Source: Bacteroidales bacterium (lineage in GTDB: Bacteria; Bacteroidota; Bacteroidia; Bacteroidales; UBA3824). Taken from it: a stretch of 49,875 bases of DNA. Shown piece after piece: positions 32,938 to 41,570 of this stretch. The position numbers were made by a program, and so were the translations under genes. Numbering within the stretch: the first letter of the stretch is position 1; every line of letters begins with the position of its first letter. The notes beneath the pieces were generated by a model, which did not search any database, was not told the DNA's origin, and saw nothing but the letters and a program-made list of their open reading frames with translations. Location: NCBI GenBank assembly GCA_017544805.1, contig JAFYDK010000091.1:1-49875 (forward strand), given 5' to 3'.

Positions 32938-34359
32938 TTATCCTTCAAACAAATCATCCATAACAACTTGATTAAAAATATCGTTTGACCATTCATTACG
33001 TTTTAGTCCGTAGGATGTAATCATTATTGTCCTAACAGCTTTTTTAGTGGAGGTAACACTTTCAAAAACTGAGGCTTTACGGCGCAATTCGCTGTCGTAT
33101 GCTGCGGTAATGGAATATTCCGAATCAGAAAATTTCATTTCACAAAGATTAATTACATTGTCATCTCGGTCAATCAACATATCAATCTGAACGCCTTTTT
33201 CATCACTACTTTTAGGACGGTATATCCATGAATAAACTCCACATGATACACCTGAAATTCCAAGAGCTTTTTTTATCTGCTCAACGTGCTGAAAACAAAC
33301 CCTTTCAAACGCAAGACCGCTCCATATCCTATATTGCGGTTTTTTGAGTTGCGAAAGCCAATGATTTTTTAAGAAATTGCTTTTATGCTGCATAAAATTG
33401 AAATAAAACAGCGTAAAATTATCAATCAACTGATACAGAGAATCTTTCTTGGATTTTCCGATAGAATTATAAACCCGTATAAAATCGCATTGCTCAAGTT
33501 CCAAGAGTATTTTCGTGAGTTTTCCACCCTGATTTTCACCCAAATAATCAATGATTTCGGAACGTGTCATACCACATTTCTTTGTTCCCAAGGCCGTTAT
33601 AATATTCACATACATTTCGGGATTTCTAAAAAGCGATGAATAAAGAGCGTCAAATTCACGCTGCATTTCACCATTTTTTGTAAAAAACATATTGTCAATA
33701 TTTTGCGCCCATGACAATTCTCTTCGCAAAAAGTCCCAATAAAAGGGAATCCCGCCCAAAATCATGTAAGTTTCCAAAATGCTACGACGGTTCATGCCAA
33801 GATTTCGAGCCTTAGCGTAAAGCTCACACTCATAAAGTGTAAAAGGCTCTATGTAAATCTGATGAGTCAAACGGTTGTGAAGCCCACCGTAATTCATCAC
33901 AATATTACTTATTATCCAAGATGTTGCACTGCCGCAAACTATCAATACGATGTCTTTGCGCATCGTTGCCCACGAATTCCAAAAATGCTCCAAGGCATTA
34001 ACAAATTTTGAACTCGGAGTATCCATCCAAGGCAATTCGTCAATAAAAATGATTTTTTTACCTTCTTTTAATGACGATAAAAAATTCTTGAGCATGTAAA
34101 AAGCATCCGGCCAAGATTCCGGTGTTTCTACATTTTCCATACCTGCAGAGCGCAACGAATTAGCAAACTCTTTAAGCTGTTCTGTTCGCGAACCGCAAAG
34201 TTTTCCAGTGTGCTGAAATGCAAAATTGTATTCAAAAACTTCACGTATAAGAAAAGTTTTCCCAACACGCCGCCGCCCGTAGACAGCCACAAATTCCGAT
34301 CTGTTGCTCTCTGAAATTTCTTTCAAGAGCCTGCGCTCTTTTTTTCGCCCTATAATCAT
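32938..34359 (-). CDS. AAA+ ATPase with C-terminal DUF234-like nuclease domain
   Basis: A 473-residue member of the large archaeal-type ATPase group common in anaerobic bacteria. Walker A is YGRRRVGKTFLIRE (about 27-40, GRRRVGKT 28-35), Walker B is KIIFIDELPWMD (about 103-114), and sensor-type VCGSATSWI follows near 141. Residues about 340-460 resemble the DUF234 domain, with the PD-(D/E)XK-like run IDMLIDRDDNVINLCEMKFS (split; Asp then E-x-K). The family has no proven role; toxin-like or mobile-element regulation ideas are speculative. Upstream lie two near-identical hairpins, one overlapping the probable -33 region, which suggests self-regulation. Confidence 0.85.
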   Translation of the reverse strand: MIIGRKKERRLLKEISESNRSEFVAVYGRRRVGKTFLIREVFEYNFAFQHTGKLCGSRTEQLKEFANSLRSAGMENVETPESWPDAFYMLKNFLSSLKEGKKIIFIDELPWMDTPSSKFVNALEHFWNSWATMRKDIVLIVCGSATSWIISNIVMNYGGLHNRLTHQIYIEPFTLYECELYAKARNLGMNRRSILETYMILGGIPFYWDFLRRELSWAQNIDNMFFTKNGEMQREFDALYSSLFRNPEMYVNIITALGTKKCGMTRSEIIDYLGENQGGKLTKILLELEQCDFIRVYNSIGKSKKDSLYQLIDNFTLFYFNFMQHKSNFLKNHWLSQLKKPQYRIWSGLAFERVCFQHVEQIKKALGISGVSCGVYSWIYRPKSSDEKGVQIDMLIDRDDNVINLCEMKFSDSEYSITAAYDSELRRKASVFESVTSTKKAVRTIMITSYGLKRNEWSNDIFNQVVMDDLFEG

Positions 34360-34384
34360 AATGTTAATGTAATGTTTTCAACGG

Positions 34385-34421
34385 CAAATATACAAATAAT
34401 TTTTTTAAAGTTTTTACCAAA
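34385..34421 (-). promoter_or_regulatory. Probable promoter of the AAA ATPase gene overlapping hairpin 1
   Basis: The minus strand has TATATTTG (34385-34392) and TTTG (34418-34421); the latter is inside the right-facing arm of hairpin 1. Spacing of 25 bp is longer than usual. Confidence 0.4.
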
Positions 34422-34457
34422 TCGCCTAAAAAAAATGAGATTTGGTAAAAACTTTTT
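34405..34457. repeat. Hairpin repeat, copy 1
   Basis: A 17-bp perfect stem (34407-34423 with 34439-34455) around the loop GCCTAAAAAAAATGA. Arm sequence AAAGTTTTTACCAAATC. The remainder of 34360-34673 is AT-rich; besides this and copy 2 nothing else is recognised. Confidence 0.9.
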
Positions 34458-34514
34458 CTTATTTCATTTTGTTAAAAAACGTTATATAATTGATTATCAA
34501 AGCTAATACTCTAA

Positions 34515-34566
34515 AAAGTTTTTACCAAATCACCTAAAAAAAATGAGATTTGGTAAGAACTTTTTT
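34515..34566. repeat. Hairpin repeat, copy 2
   Basis: The same arms and nearly the same loop (ACCTAAAAAAAATGA) 108 bp from copy 1; one arm change (GGTAAGAAC for GGTAAAAAC) converts an A-T pair to a G-T wobble in one transcript. Identity extends over about 50 bp. Confidence 0.9.
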
Positions 34567-34673
34567 TTATTTCAGAATAATAATTTTTTTTCAAAAAAAA
34601 TTATGGAATTTTTTCCATTTGAAATCTTATTGGTAACAAATACGATTTATCAACAGTTAAAGATTCTACAATT

Positions 34674-35147
34674 ATGATGAAAAAATTTTTTTTAACAGTA
34701 ATTTGTGCCTTAACAGCCTTTTCAATCGGTTTAGCTCAAGACACTTACAAATGGGAACAATATCAATTATCGTTTACTGTTCCCGAAAACATGAATGTTT
34801 TGGAAAACAATCAAGAAGCTTTCAGAGCCGAAAACGACAATATCGGAATAGGTTTAGTACCTTACAAATACGATGAATATTCGGAAGAAGATGCTATGAA
34901 TGCCTTCAAAGCAATGTCTGAAAGTTTAAAACTTGATTTATCAAATTCCAAAAGCAGGAAATTTAAGGGGACTAATTGCGAGGGAGTTTTTATTGTTGCA
35001 ATCTCAAAACAAGATCCTTCAAGATTGGGAATTATTGCTTTAGCAACAAGTTCTGTTTCAAAAATTTGCGTTGCGGTTATGATGTTATTGACAGAAGAAC
35101 AGGCTGAAAATGCAGGGAGAATTTTAGGCAGTCTGACATTTGAATAA
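34674..35147 (+). CDS. Small secreted protein of unknown function
   Basis: A 157-residue protein with a standard signal peptide (MMKKFFLTVICALTAFSIGLAQ, cleavage near residue 21). The mature part has an early YQLSFTVPENMNVLENN segment, a following EDAMNAFKAMSESLKLD helix and a terminal ILGSLTF strand. The overall layout (strand - Val-Pro - helix - strand - LTF) is like small periplasmic DUF1795/DcrB-type proteins, but I cannot assign a family. The start can be either of the two adjacent ATG codons. It diverges from the AAA ATPase gene and ends at a bidirectional terminator. Confidence 0.75.
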   Translation: MMKKFFLTVICALTAFSIGLAQDTYKWEQYQLSFTVPENMNVLENNQEAFRAENDNIGIGLVPYKYDEYSEEDAMNAFKAMSESLKLDLSNSKSRKFKGTNCEGVFIVAISKQDPSRLGIIALATSSVSKICVAVMMLLTEEQAENAGRILGSLTFE

Positions 35148-35174
35148 ATAATTTTTTTAGTTGTACAATGTGTT

Positions 35175-35220
35175 AAAACGGGGTGTGGAAGAATTAAAAT
35201 TTTTCCGCCCCCGTTTTTTT
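35175..35220. terminator. Bidirectional intrinsic terminator
   Basis: The AAAACGGGG/CCCCGTTTT outer stem (35175-35183 with 35209-35217) has further pairing inside and a T run after it. It lies between the convergent secreted-protein and MATE genes. Confidence 0.8.
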
Positions 35221-35221
35221 T

Positions 35222-36565
35222 TTATTTTTTAGCACTGATTTTCTTAAAAACAAACCAAAAAGCCGGAATCAAAAACAAGTCTGCTGAACACCATGCAATC
35301 GGATCGCCAAAACAAACGCCCTTAAAACCATATATAGGCACTACAAAAAGACTTATGCAAACCCTCGCAATCATTTCAGCAACGCCGCTAAACATGGAAA
35401 GTTTCGTAAAGCCGACTCCCTGAATCGAACACCTCAAAATCGACAAAGCTCCCAATGCAAGATAAAAACTTACAGAAATTCTCAAAAACAATTCCGTATT
35501 GTCAAGCACTTGAACTTCAGAAGAATCCATAAACCACTCTCCCATTTGACGCGCAAAAAACCACAAAACAAAAAACATAACGGCAGAATAAATCGTCATC
35601 ATAATTGCGGAATCTTTTATTCCCGTTAAAATTCTATCCGTCTTTTTTGCGCCATAATTTTGACCACAATAAGTTGCCATCGCAATTCCGAGATTGTCAA
35701 GAACGCATATAAAAAACATTTTGATTCGCATTGCAGCCGTAAAAGCTGCAACACAAACCGTTCCGAGGCTATTGTTAGCATTCTGAAGCATCATAGAGCC
35801 TATTGCAGTAATCGAAAACTGAAGTCCCATCGGCACTCCGGCATTAAGTAAATGTTTGACATACTGCCATTTAACACGTTTTTCAAAAGCCTCGGATTTC
35901 AAAATAGGAAAGTTTCTTTTCATATAACGAAAACACAGCAAAACTGAAACCGCCTGCGAGACCAATGTCGCCAAAGCCGCACCAGAGACTCCTAATTTGA
36001 ATCCCAAAATAAAAAGAAAATCCAAAACAATGTTGAGAACGGTTGTAATTATAAGAAAATAAAACGGCGTTTTACTATCGCCCAACGCCCTTATAACCGC
36101 AGAAAGCAAATTATAAAAAAATGTTGCGGGAATGCCTGAAAAGGTTATCAAAAGATAAATATATGCTCCGTCCAAAATCTCTGTCGGCGTATTAAGCCAA
36201 ATCAGAATTTTTTTGCACATCAAACACGTAACAAGCGTAACAATCAGAGAAATAACAACTGAAATTTTTAAGCCGTTATTAACAAAACACCGCATCATGG
36301 AATAATCCTTCGCGCCAAATTTTTGAGCAATCGGAATAGCAAAACCGCTGCAACAACCGTTGCAAAAGCCCAAAATAAAAAACAAAACCGAAGACGAAGC
36401 ACCTATCGCGGCAAGCGATTCTATATTGAGATATTTTCCGACAATTGCGGCATCTGTCAAAGAATAAGTCTGTTGCAAAAGATTGCCGAGCATTAAAGGC
36501 AACGCAAATTTCAAGATGAGCGGGAACGGTCTTCCCGTTGTCATGTCTTTGATTTTAGAGGCCAT
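35222..36565 (-). CDS. MATE family efflux transporter
   Basis: A 447-residue inner-membrane multidrug/toxin exporter, presumably sodium- or proton-driven. Twelve hydrophobic segments in two halves are visible; the family start FPLILKFALPLMLGNLLQQ-type segment (FALPLMLGNLLQQTYSLTDA, residues about 18-37), the conserved QKFGAKDYSMM after the second helix, and CGQNYGAKKTDRILTG opening the second half are all typical of NorM/DinF-like MATE proteins. Its ATG overlaps the stop of the upstream LuxR-type regulator gene by one base (TAATG), so translation is coupled and the regulator may control the pump. Confidence 0.92.
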   Translation of the reverse strand: MASKIKDMTTGRPFPLILKFALPLMLGNLLQQTYSLTDAAIVGKYLNIESLAAIGASSSVLFFILGFCNGCCSGFAIPIAQKFGAKDYSMMRCFVNNGLKISVVISLIVTLVTCLMCKKILIWLNTPTEILDGAYIYLLITFSGIPATFFYNLLSAVIRALGDSKTPFYFLIITTVLNIVLDFLFILGFKLGVSGAALATLVSQAVSVLLCFRYMKRNFPILKSEAFEKRVKWQYVKHLLNAGVPMGLQFSITAIGSMMLQNANNSLGTVCVAAFTAAMRIKMFFICVLDNLGIAMATYCGQNYGAKKTDRILTGIKDSAIMMTIYSAVMFFVLWFFARQMGEWFMDSSEVQVLDNTELFLRISVSFYLALGALSILRCSIQGVGFTKLSMFSGVAEMIARVCISLFVVPIYGFKGVCFGDPIAWCSADLFLIPAFWFVFKKISAKK

Positions 36566-37176
36566 TATAAACTTTTTACTTCGTTGATAGACACTAAATT
36601 GTTGGAAATCGCATAAATCGTCATTGCGGTTGCCGAATGTATTTGAAGTTTCTTAGAAATATTCCGTCTGTGCGTTGAAACGGTGTAAACCGAAATATTC
36701 ATATCCGCCGAAATTTCTTTGTTTGATTTTCCTCTTACGACATAGCGGATAATTTCTTTTTCCCTTTCCGTCAGCTCGTCCGAAGAACCGTAATGCTTAT
36801 CGTAACCCATCAATTTATCAAGCATCAAATGTATATCTTTCGGTTCGTCATAAAGCGAAATCACCGACTCAAAACAGCCTAAAACCGTCTCAGGAACAAT
36901 TCCCGTATTCAATGAAACAAAATGAACAGGTTTCATGATTTTTTTCTCAAGGGAAGATTTTAGTAGTTTAAAGTTATAATACTCTGAATAATAAGGATTT
37001 ATGATAATAACATCAGGAGAAAATTCTTCCAAATTAGCTGCAAAATTTTCATGCAAAAACTCTTGAAAAACGACCTCACAATCCACGGTCTCCTTTATCA
37101 CCGAAATTACTCCGGCATGCAAAATTTTTGACGGTTCCAAAACCGAAATTCTTATAATATCCCTATTATGCCGCAT
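36565..37176 (-). CDS. LuxR-type regulator with degenerate receiver domain
   Basis: A 203-residue transcription regulator. The C-terminal HTH (about 135-198) is a full GerE/LuxR type: LTEREKEIIRYVVRGKSNKE (split), then ISVYTVSTHRRNISKKL. The N-terminal about 120 residues follow the receiver fold (ISVLEPSKI, then FSPDVIIINPYY), but the strand that should end in the phosphorylated Asp ends in Asn60, and the following proline-rich turn and Lys are weak. It is thus probably not phosphorylated in the usual way; ligand or protein sensing is an inference. Overlap with the MATE gene suggests it regulates efflux. -7 box TAAATTTG at 37200-37207. Confidence 0.87.
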   Translation of the reverse strand: MRHNRDIIRISVLEPSKILHAGVISVIKETVDCEVVFQEFLHENFAANLEEFSPDVIIINPYYSEYYNFKLLKSSLEKKIMKPVHFVSLNTGIVPETVLGCFESVISLYDEPKDIHLMLDKLMGYDKHYGSSDELTEREKEIIRYVVRGKSNKEISADMNISVYTVSTHRRNISKKLQIHSATAMTIYAISNNLVSINEVKSL

Positions 37177-37199
37177 TTTATTTCCATTTTTTTAATGTG

Positions 37200-37207
37200 C
37201 AAATTTA
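37200..37207 (-). promoter_or_regulatory. -7 box for the LuxR-MATE pair
   Basis: The minus strand reads TAAATTTG, 24 bases before the ATG at 37176. Confidence 0.5.
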
Positions 37208-37236
37208 CAAAAAAATAGAACACTCTAACTTAAAAT

Positions 37237-37300
37237 AATTCTTAATAATTTTCCAATTTTTAACTTTTAATTTTTAATTTTTAACTTTTAACTTTCAATT
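37237..37300. repeat. Short AT-rich direct repeats behind rlmD
   Basis: Several tandem variants of TTTTTAACTTTTAA run up to and into the last rlmD codons. Low complexity; no terminator or gene was recognised. Confidence 0.6.
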
Positions 37301-38640
37301 TTCAATTTAGCAATAGTTTCCACGTGTACAGTATGCGGAAACATATCCAAAGGCTGAACTTTTTCCAAAACAAAACCGTTTTCTCTTAAAAATTTTATAT
37401 CCCTTGCAAGACTTTTTGGATTGCATGAAACGTAAACGAAATTTTTGGGTTTTATTTTAACAATAGACCTCAAAAGTGTTTCCTCGCAACCCTTACGCGG
37501 CGGGTCTACGATTACAACATCGGCTTTAATATTTTGATTTTCAATAATTTCAGGAATTACCTCTTCAGCTTTTCCGCAAAGAAATTCTGCATTAGAGATA
37601 TTATTGATTTCAGCGTTTTGTTTTGCGTCTTCAATGGCTTGCGGGATGATTTCAACGCCATAAACTTTCTTGGATTTTTTTGCCAAAAACAGCGAAATAG
37701 TTCCGACACCGCAATAAACGTCAAAGACCGTTTCATTTCCCGTTAATTGTGCAAATTCCAAAACTTTATCATATAAGACTTTGATTTGCAATGTGTTAAT
37801 CTGGTAAAATGAAAGCGGAGAAATCTTGAATTTAACCTCGCCTATAAAATCTGTTATGTAACCTGAGCCAAAAATTGTACGATAATTTTCACCTTTTATA
37901 ACATTGGTATTCTGCATATTAGGATTAATGCAAACGGTTTTTAAACCTTCAACACCGCTTTTAAGCGATTCTACAAGCTGATTTTCAAACGGCAATTCTT
38001 CGGCATTAATAATAAGTGAAACCATAATTTCACCCGTAAAAAATGCTTTTCGGATTAAAACATGGCGCAAAACTCCGCTCAAAGTTTTTTCGTTATATGG
38101 TTTTATGCCGTATTTTTTCAGATGCGAAATTATGATTTTTATGATGGTTTCATTTTCCTTGACACCGAGTTTACAATCCTTATAATCAACTATTTCGTGA
38201 GAATTTTTAGCATAAATTCCCGCCACGATTTTCATATTTTCGTCCAATGCAAAAGGTATCAACGCCTTATTTCTGTAACGGAATATAGTTTTAGAACCGA
38301 TGCAATTAGAGATTTCAAAATCATGAATTTGCAAGTTTTTTTTCACGATTTGACGTTTTAGTTCCAATTGTGAAAAATAATTCATCTGCTGGATTTGACA
38401 ACCGCCGCAAATACCGCAAACTTGACATTTTGGTTTCACCCTTTCGTTAGAAAACTCCAAAATTTTCAAAATTTTTGCTTTCGCATATGTTTTGAAACTC
38501 TCCGTAACCAAAGATAACACTTTATCACCGGGAATTGCGCCCGAAATATAAACTCTGAAATTATTTTTTTCAAAAGCTATGCCGTCGCCGTTCTCGCCTA
38601 ATTCTGAGACAGTTAATGTCAATTGTGAACCTTTTTTCAT
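37288..38640 (-). CDS. rlmD: 23S rRNA (uracil-C5)-methyltransferase, RlmD/RumA family
   Basis: Adds a methyl group to a uracil of 23S rRNA (U1939-type). The 450 residues start with a TRAM-type domain (GDGIAFEKNNFRVYISGAIPGD, split), then the iron-sulfur cysteines CQVCGICGGCQIQQ (about 71-84), the AdoMet motif VFDVYCGVGTISLFLA (about 303-318), DPPRKGCEE (about 386-394) and the catalytic-Cys segment YVSCNPKSLARD (about 408-419). The ATG at 38638-38640 is chosen over the upstream TTG, which would add eight residues unlike the family. Specific site (1939 versus 747) cannot be told from this sequence alone. Confidence 0.92.
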   Translation of the reverse strand: MKKGSQLTLTVSELGENGDGIAFEKNNFRVYISGAIPGDKVLSLVTESFKTYAKAKILKILEFSNERVKPKCQVCGICGGCQIQQMNYFSQLELKRQIVKKNLQIHDFEISNCIGSKTIFRYRNKALIPFALDENMKIVAGIYAKNSHEIVDYKDCKLGVKENETIIKIIISHLKKYGIKPYNEKTLSGVLRHVLIRKAFFTGEIMVSLIINAEELPFENQLVESLKSGVEGLKTVCINPNMQNTNVIKGENYRTIFGSGYITDFIGEVKFKISPLSFYQINTLQIKVLYDKVLEFAQLTGNETVFDVYCGVGTISLFLAKKSKKVYGVEIIPQAIEDAKQNAEINNISNAEFLCGKAEEVIPEIIENQNIKADVVIVDPPRKGCEETLLRSIVKIKPKNFVYVSCNPKSLARDIKFLRENGFVLEKVQPLDMFPHTVHVETIAKLKIES

Positions 38641-38679
38641 AATCGCTAAAAAAAATTTTTGCAAAAATATGAAAAAAAA

Positions 38680-38711
38680 TTTGGATATTAAAAAAAACGT
38701 TTCTACCTTTG
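38680..38711 (+). promoter_or_regulatory. Promoter of tRNA-Glu(TTC)
   Basis: TTTG (38680-38683), 20-bp spacer, TACCTTTG (38704-38711), 23 bases before the tRNA; the best consensus match in the window. Confidence 0.75.
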
Positions 38712-38734
38712 CACCCGCAAAGCAAAAACGAAAT

Positions 38735-38806
38735 GGTCCTTTCGTCTAGCGGCTAGGACGCAAGATTTTCATTCTTGTAACACGGGTTCGATTCCCGTAG
38801 GGACTA
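38735..38806 (+). tRNA. tRNA-Glu (anticodon TTC)
   Basis: A 72-nt cloverleaf: acceptor GGTCCTT with AGGGACT, D arm CGTCTAGCGGCTAGG, anticodon stem CAAGA/TCTTG around TTTTCAT (anticodon TTC), T arm CGGG-TTCGATT-CCCG, discriminator A. Confidence 0.96.
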
Positions 38807-38807
38807 C

Positions 38808-38848
38808 AAACCGGTTGGTTTTCATTGTGGAAATCAACCGGTTTTTTG
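38808..38848 (+). terminator. Intrinsic terminator of tRNA-Glu(TTC)
   Basis: AAACCGGTTG pairs with CAACCGGTTT (about 38808-38817 with 38835-38844), extended by GGTTTTC/GGAAATC pairing, then a T run. Confidence 0.85.
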
Positions 38849-38864
38849 TTTTCATATTTTTTTG

Positions 38865-38872
38865 TAACTTTG
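38865..38872 (+). promoter_or_regulatory. -7 box for the DUF2807 gene
   Basis: TAACTTTG, with a TTTG at 38845-38848 only 16 bp away, 27 bases before the ATG at 38900. Confidence 0.45.
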
Positions 38873-38899
38873 CCTCGGAAAATTTAATCATTAACAAAT

Positions 38900-39610
38900 A
38901 TGAAAAGAGTACTTTATATTATCGTGTTATTGGCGTTAATAAAAGCAATTTCATGCAACATTTCTCAACAAGGCACGGGAAATCTAATAACACAAACACG
39001 CGACATAAAAAATTACGAGGCGATAACAGTAAAAGGTATAGATGAATTAATTATCAATCAATCAGACGATTATAGTTTTAAGATTACTGCTGATGACAAT
39101 ATTATCTCGCACATAAAATCCAAAGTTATTAACGGTAGACTTATTATCGAACCCGACAAAAAATTTTCAAACACCGACATCAGAATCGAATTAGGAGTCA
39201 AAAATCTCAGCAACATAATTCTCAACGGCAGGGCTGACGTTATTTTCAAAAACACGTTTCATGCTCACGATTTTGACATCGCAATCAACGGGTCTGGTTC
39301 CTTGGAATTTGAAAAATTAATCTCCGATTCCAAAATTCTTACAGTTTGCAACGGCAGCGGAAATTTCACGTTAAAAGGCAACGCAAGAAAACTTGTCGTT
39401 AAAACCAACGGTTCGGGAAACGTTTTTGCAGAGGAATTCCGCACCGATACGATGAAAATCCTAATCAACGGTTCGGGCAGCGTTTTCGCTCATTCAGAAG
39501 GCATTCTCAACGTTAATATCAAAGGCAGCGGCAATGTCGTTTATGACGGCAAACCTAAAGAAATTTCAAAACGTATCTCCGGCTCGGGCAACATTAAAAG
39601 CAAAAATTAA
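38900..39610 (+). CDS. DUF2807 (GIN domain) secreted protein
   Basis: A 236-residue exported protein. The N-terminal hydrophobic signal (MKRVLYIIVLLALIKAISC) ends with a Cys at residue 19 that could be a lipobox (AISC). The rest is the head-GIN/DUF2807 beta-solenoid: TRDIKNYEAITVKGIDELII (split), then INGSGSLEF, CNGSGNFTL, TNGSGNVFA, INGSGSVFA, IKGSGNVVY and ISGSGNIKS, six turns each ending in GSGxV/I. The family is abundant in Bacteroidota and a role in surface or stress response has been suggested, but the biochemical function is unknown. It stands alone between tRNA-Glu and parE, on the same strand as both. Confidence 0.88.
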   Translation: MKRVLYIIVLLALIKAISCNISQQGTGNLITQTRDIKNYEAITVKGIDELIINQSDDYSFKITADDNIISHIKSKVINGRLIIEPDKKFSNTDIRIELGVKNLSNIILNGRADVIFKNTFHAHDFDIAINGSGSLEFEKLISDSKILTVCNGSGNFTLKGNARKLVVKTNGSGNVFAEEFRTDTMKILINGSGSVFAHSEGILNVNIKGSGNVVYDGKPKEISKRISGSGNIKSKN

Positions 39611-39632
39611 ATTGCGCACAAAGGAAAAAAAA

Positions 39633-39664
39633 TTTGCATTTTCAGTCAAAAAAAACTACTTTTG
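39633..39664 (+). promoter_or_regulatory. Promoter of parE
   Basis: TTTG (39633-39636), 20-bp spacer, TACTTTTG (39657-39664), 27 bases before the ATG. The upstream in-frame TTG at 39662 falls inside the -7 box, which rules it out as a start. Confidence 0.7.
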
Positions 39665-39691
39665 CGCAAGAAAAGAAAAAAGAAAAAGGAA

Positions 39692-41566
39692 ATGGATCAA
39701 CCAGCACAATATACTGATGATAAGATTGTTACCTTAGAGTGGCAAGAACATATACGCCGCCGTCCGGGTATGTACATCGGAAAACTCGGCGACGGACAAG
39801 CCGCTGACGACGGCATTTACGTCCTCTTAAAAGAGGCGATTGACAACTCAATCGACGAATTTATGATGGGTTTCGGTAAAAAAATCGAAGTTACAATAAA
39901 AGATTCCCACGTTGTAATCCGTGACTACGGCCGCGGTATTCCGCTCGGAAAAGTCGTTGATGTTGCCTCAAAAATGAATACCGGTGCAAAATACGACAGC
40001 AGCGTTTTCAAAAAATCCGTTGGTCTCAACGGTGTCGGTATCAAAGCCGTTAACGCACTTTCAACGGAATTTATGATTCGTTCTTTCAGGGACGGTGAAT
40101 GTAAAAAAGCCGTTTTCTCAAAAGGTGTCTGCATTGAGGACGCCCCCGTTGAAAAAACAACAGAAAAAAACGGAACGGAAACTTCATTCACACCCGATAA
40201 AGATCTGTTCTTAAATTACAATTACTTAGACGATTACATTATCCCGATGTTAAAAAACTATACGTATCTTAACACCGGACTTACCATCGTTTATAACGGA
40301 GAACAGTTTCAAAGCAAAAACGGTCTTCTCGACCTCCTAACCGAAAACATGAGTAGCGAAGGTATTTATCCCATTATCCACCTCAAAGGCCAGGATATTG
40401 AAATCGCTATGACTCACAACAACCATTACAGTGAGGAATATTACAGTTTTGTTAACGGTCAGCACACCACACAAGGCGGTACTCACATGGTCGCTTTTCG
40501 TGAAGCTTTAATCAAAACAATCAGAGATTTCTACAAAAAAGAATTCGATTACAGCGACATAAAAACCGCTATAGCAGCAGCTGTCAGCATAAAAGTCGAA
40601 GAGCCGGTTTTTGAATCTCAAACCAAAACAAAACTCGGCAGCCGAAACATGAAACCCGATGGCGAAACCATCAGAAATTTCATGCTAAATTTTATCTGCA
40701 AAGAGCTTGACAACTATCTTCATAAAAATCCCGATACGGCTCAAGCACTTTTAAAGAAAATTCAAGACAACGAACGCGACCGCAAAGCTATTTCAGGTAT
40801 TCAAAAAATAGCCCGCGAACGCGCTAAAAAAGTCAGCCTTCACAACAGAAAACTCCGTGATTGCAACGTTCATTACAACACCAATGACGAGAGAAAAACA
40901 GAATCAACAATTTTTATAACCGAGGGCGACTCAGCTTCAGGCAGCATAACAAAAAGCCGCGACGTTAATACCCAAGCCGTATTTTCACTGCGCGGTAAAC
41001 CTCTCAATTGTTTCGGACTTACCAAAAAAGTCGTTTACGAAAACGAAGAGTTCAACCTCTTACAAGCTGCTCTCAACATCGAAGAAGGTATCGAAAATAT
41101 CCGCTACAACAAAGTCGTTATCGCAACCGATGCCGATGTAGACGGTATGCACATTCGACTCCTTTTAATAACGTTTTTCCTTAATTTCTTCCCCGAAGTT
41201 ATCAAAACAAAACACTTATACATACTTCAAACTCCACTTTTCCGCGTCAGAAACAAGGTAAAAACGTTCTACTGCTACACCGAAGAAGAAAAACTCAACG
41301 CAATAGCAGCCTGCGGTAAAAACCCCGAAATGACACGCTTCAAAGGTCTCGGCGAAATATCTCCCGACGAATTCAAACACTTCATCGGACCCGAAATGAG
41401 AATAGAACCCGTCCTCATTAAAAAAGAAGACCAAATCCATGAACTCATGGAATTCTATATGGGCAAAAACACCCCTGACCGACAAAACTTCATCATCGAT
41501 AACCTCATAATCGAAGAAGACAGACTCGAAAACGATGAAGAAACCGCTGAGGATATTAGAGAATAA
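39692..41566 (+). CDS. parE: DNA topoisomerase IV subunit B
   Basis: ATPase subunit of the type IIA topoisomerase that decatenates chromosomes. From the ATG at 39692 the protein has 624 residues. The GHKL domain shows [20 protein letters not shown] (split), [11 protein letters not shown] (about 47-57) and [12 protein letters not shown] (about 77-88); the transducer domain has TKTKLGSR (about 311-318, with the switch lysine region); the TOPRIM domain has EGDSASGS (from about residue 411) and [15 protein letters not shown] (about 482-496). ParE rather than GyrB is favoured by [14 protein letters not shown] and the short length. parC is not adjacent. Inverted-repeat copy C begins four bases after the stop. 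Confidence 0.93.
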   Translation: MDQPAQYTDDKIVTLEWQEHIRRRPGMYIGKLGDGQAADDGIYVLLKEAIDNSIDEFMMGFGKKIEVTIKDSHVVIRDYGRGIPLGKVVDVASKMNTGAKYDSSVFKKSVGLNGVGIKAVNALSTEFMIRSFRDGECKKAVFSKGVCIEDAPVEKTTEKNGTETSFTPDKDLFLNYNYLDDYIIPMLKNYTYLNTGLTIVYNGEQFQSKNGLLDLLTENMSSEGIYPIIHLKGQDIEIAMTHNNHYSEEYYSFVNGQHTTQGGTHMVAFREALIKTIRDFYKKEFDYSDIKTAIAAAVSIKVEEPVFESQTKTKLGSRNMKPDGETIRNFMLNFICKELDNYLHKNPDTAQALLKKIQDNERDRKAISGIQKIARERAKKVSLHNRKLRDCNVHYNTNDERKTESTIFITEGDSASGSITKSRDVNTQAVFSLRGKPLNCFGLTKKVVYENEEFNLLQAALNIEEGIENIRYNKVVIATDADVDGMHIRLLLITFFLNFFPEVIKTKHLYILQTPLFRVRNKVKTFYCYTEEEKLNAIAACGKNPEMTRFKGLGEISPDEFKHFIGPEMRIEPVLIKKEDQIHELMEFYMGKNTPDRQNFIIDNLIIEEDRLENDEETAEDIRE

Positions 41567-41570
41567 TATG

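Noticed and set aside
38808..38848. Hairpin after tRNA-Glu as another copy of the dispersed element
   Set aside because: Its sequence is unrelated; it is an ordinary terminator.
39662..39691. N-terminal extension of parE ([10 protein letters not shown])
   Set aside because: The TTG lies inside the -7 promoter box, so it cannot be in the transcript from that promoter.
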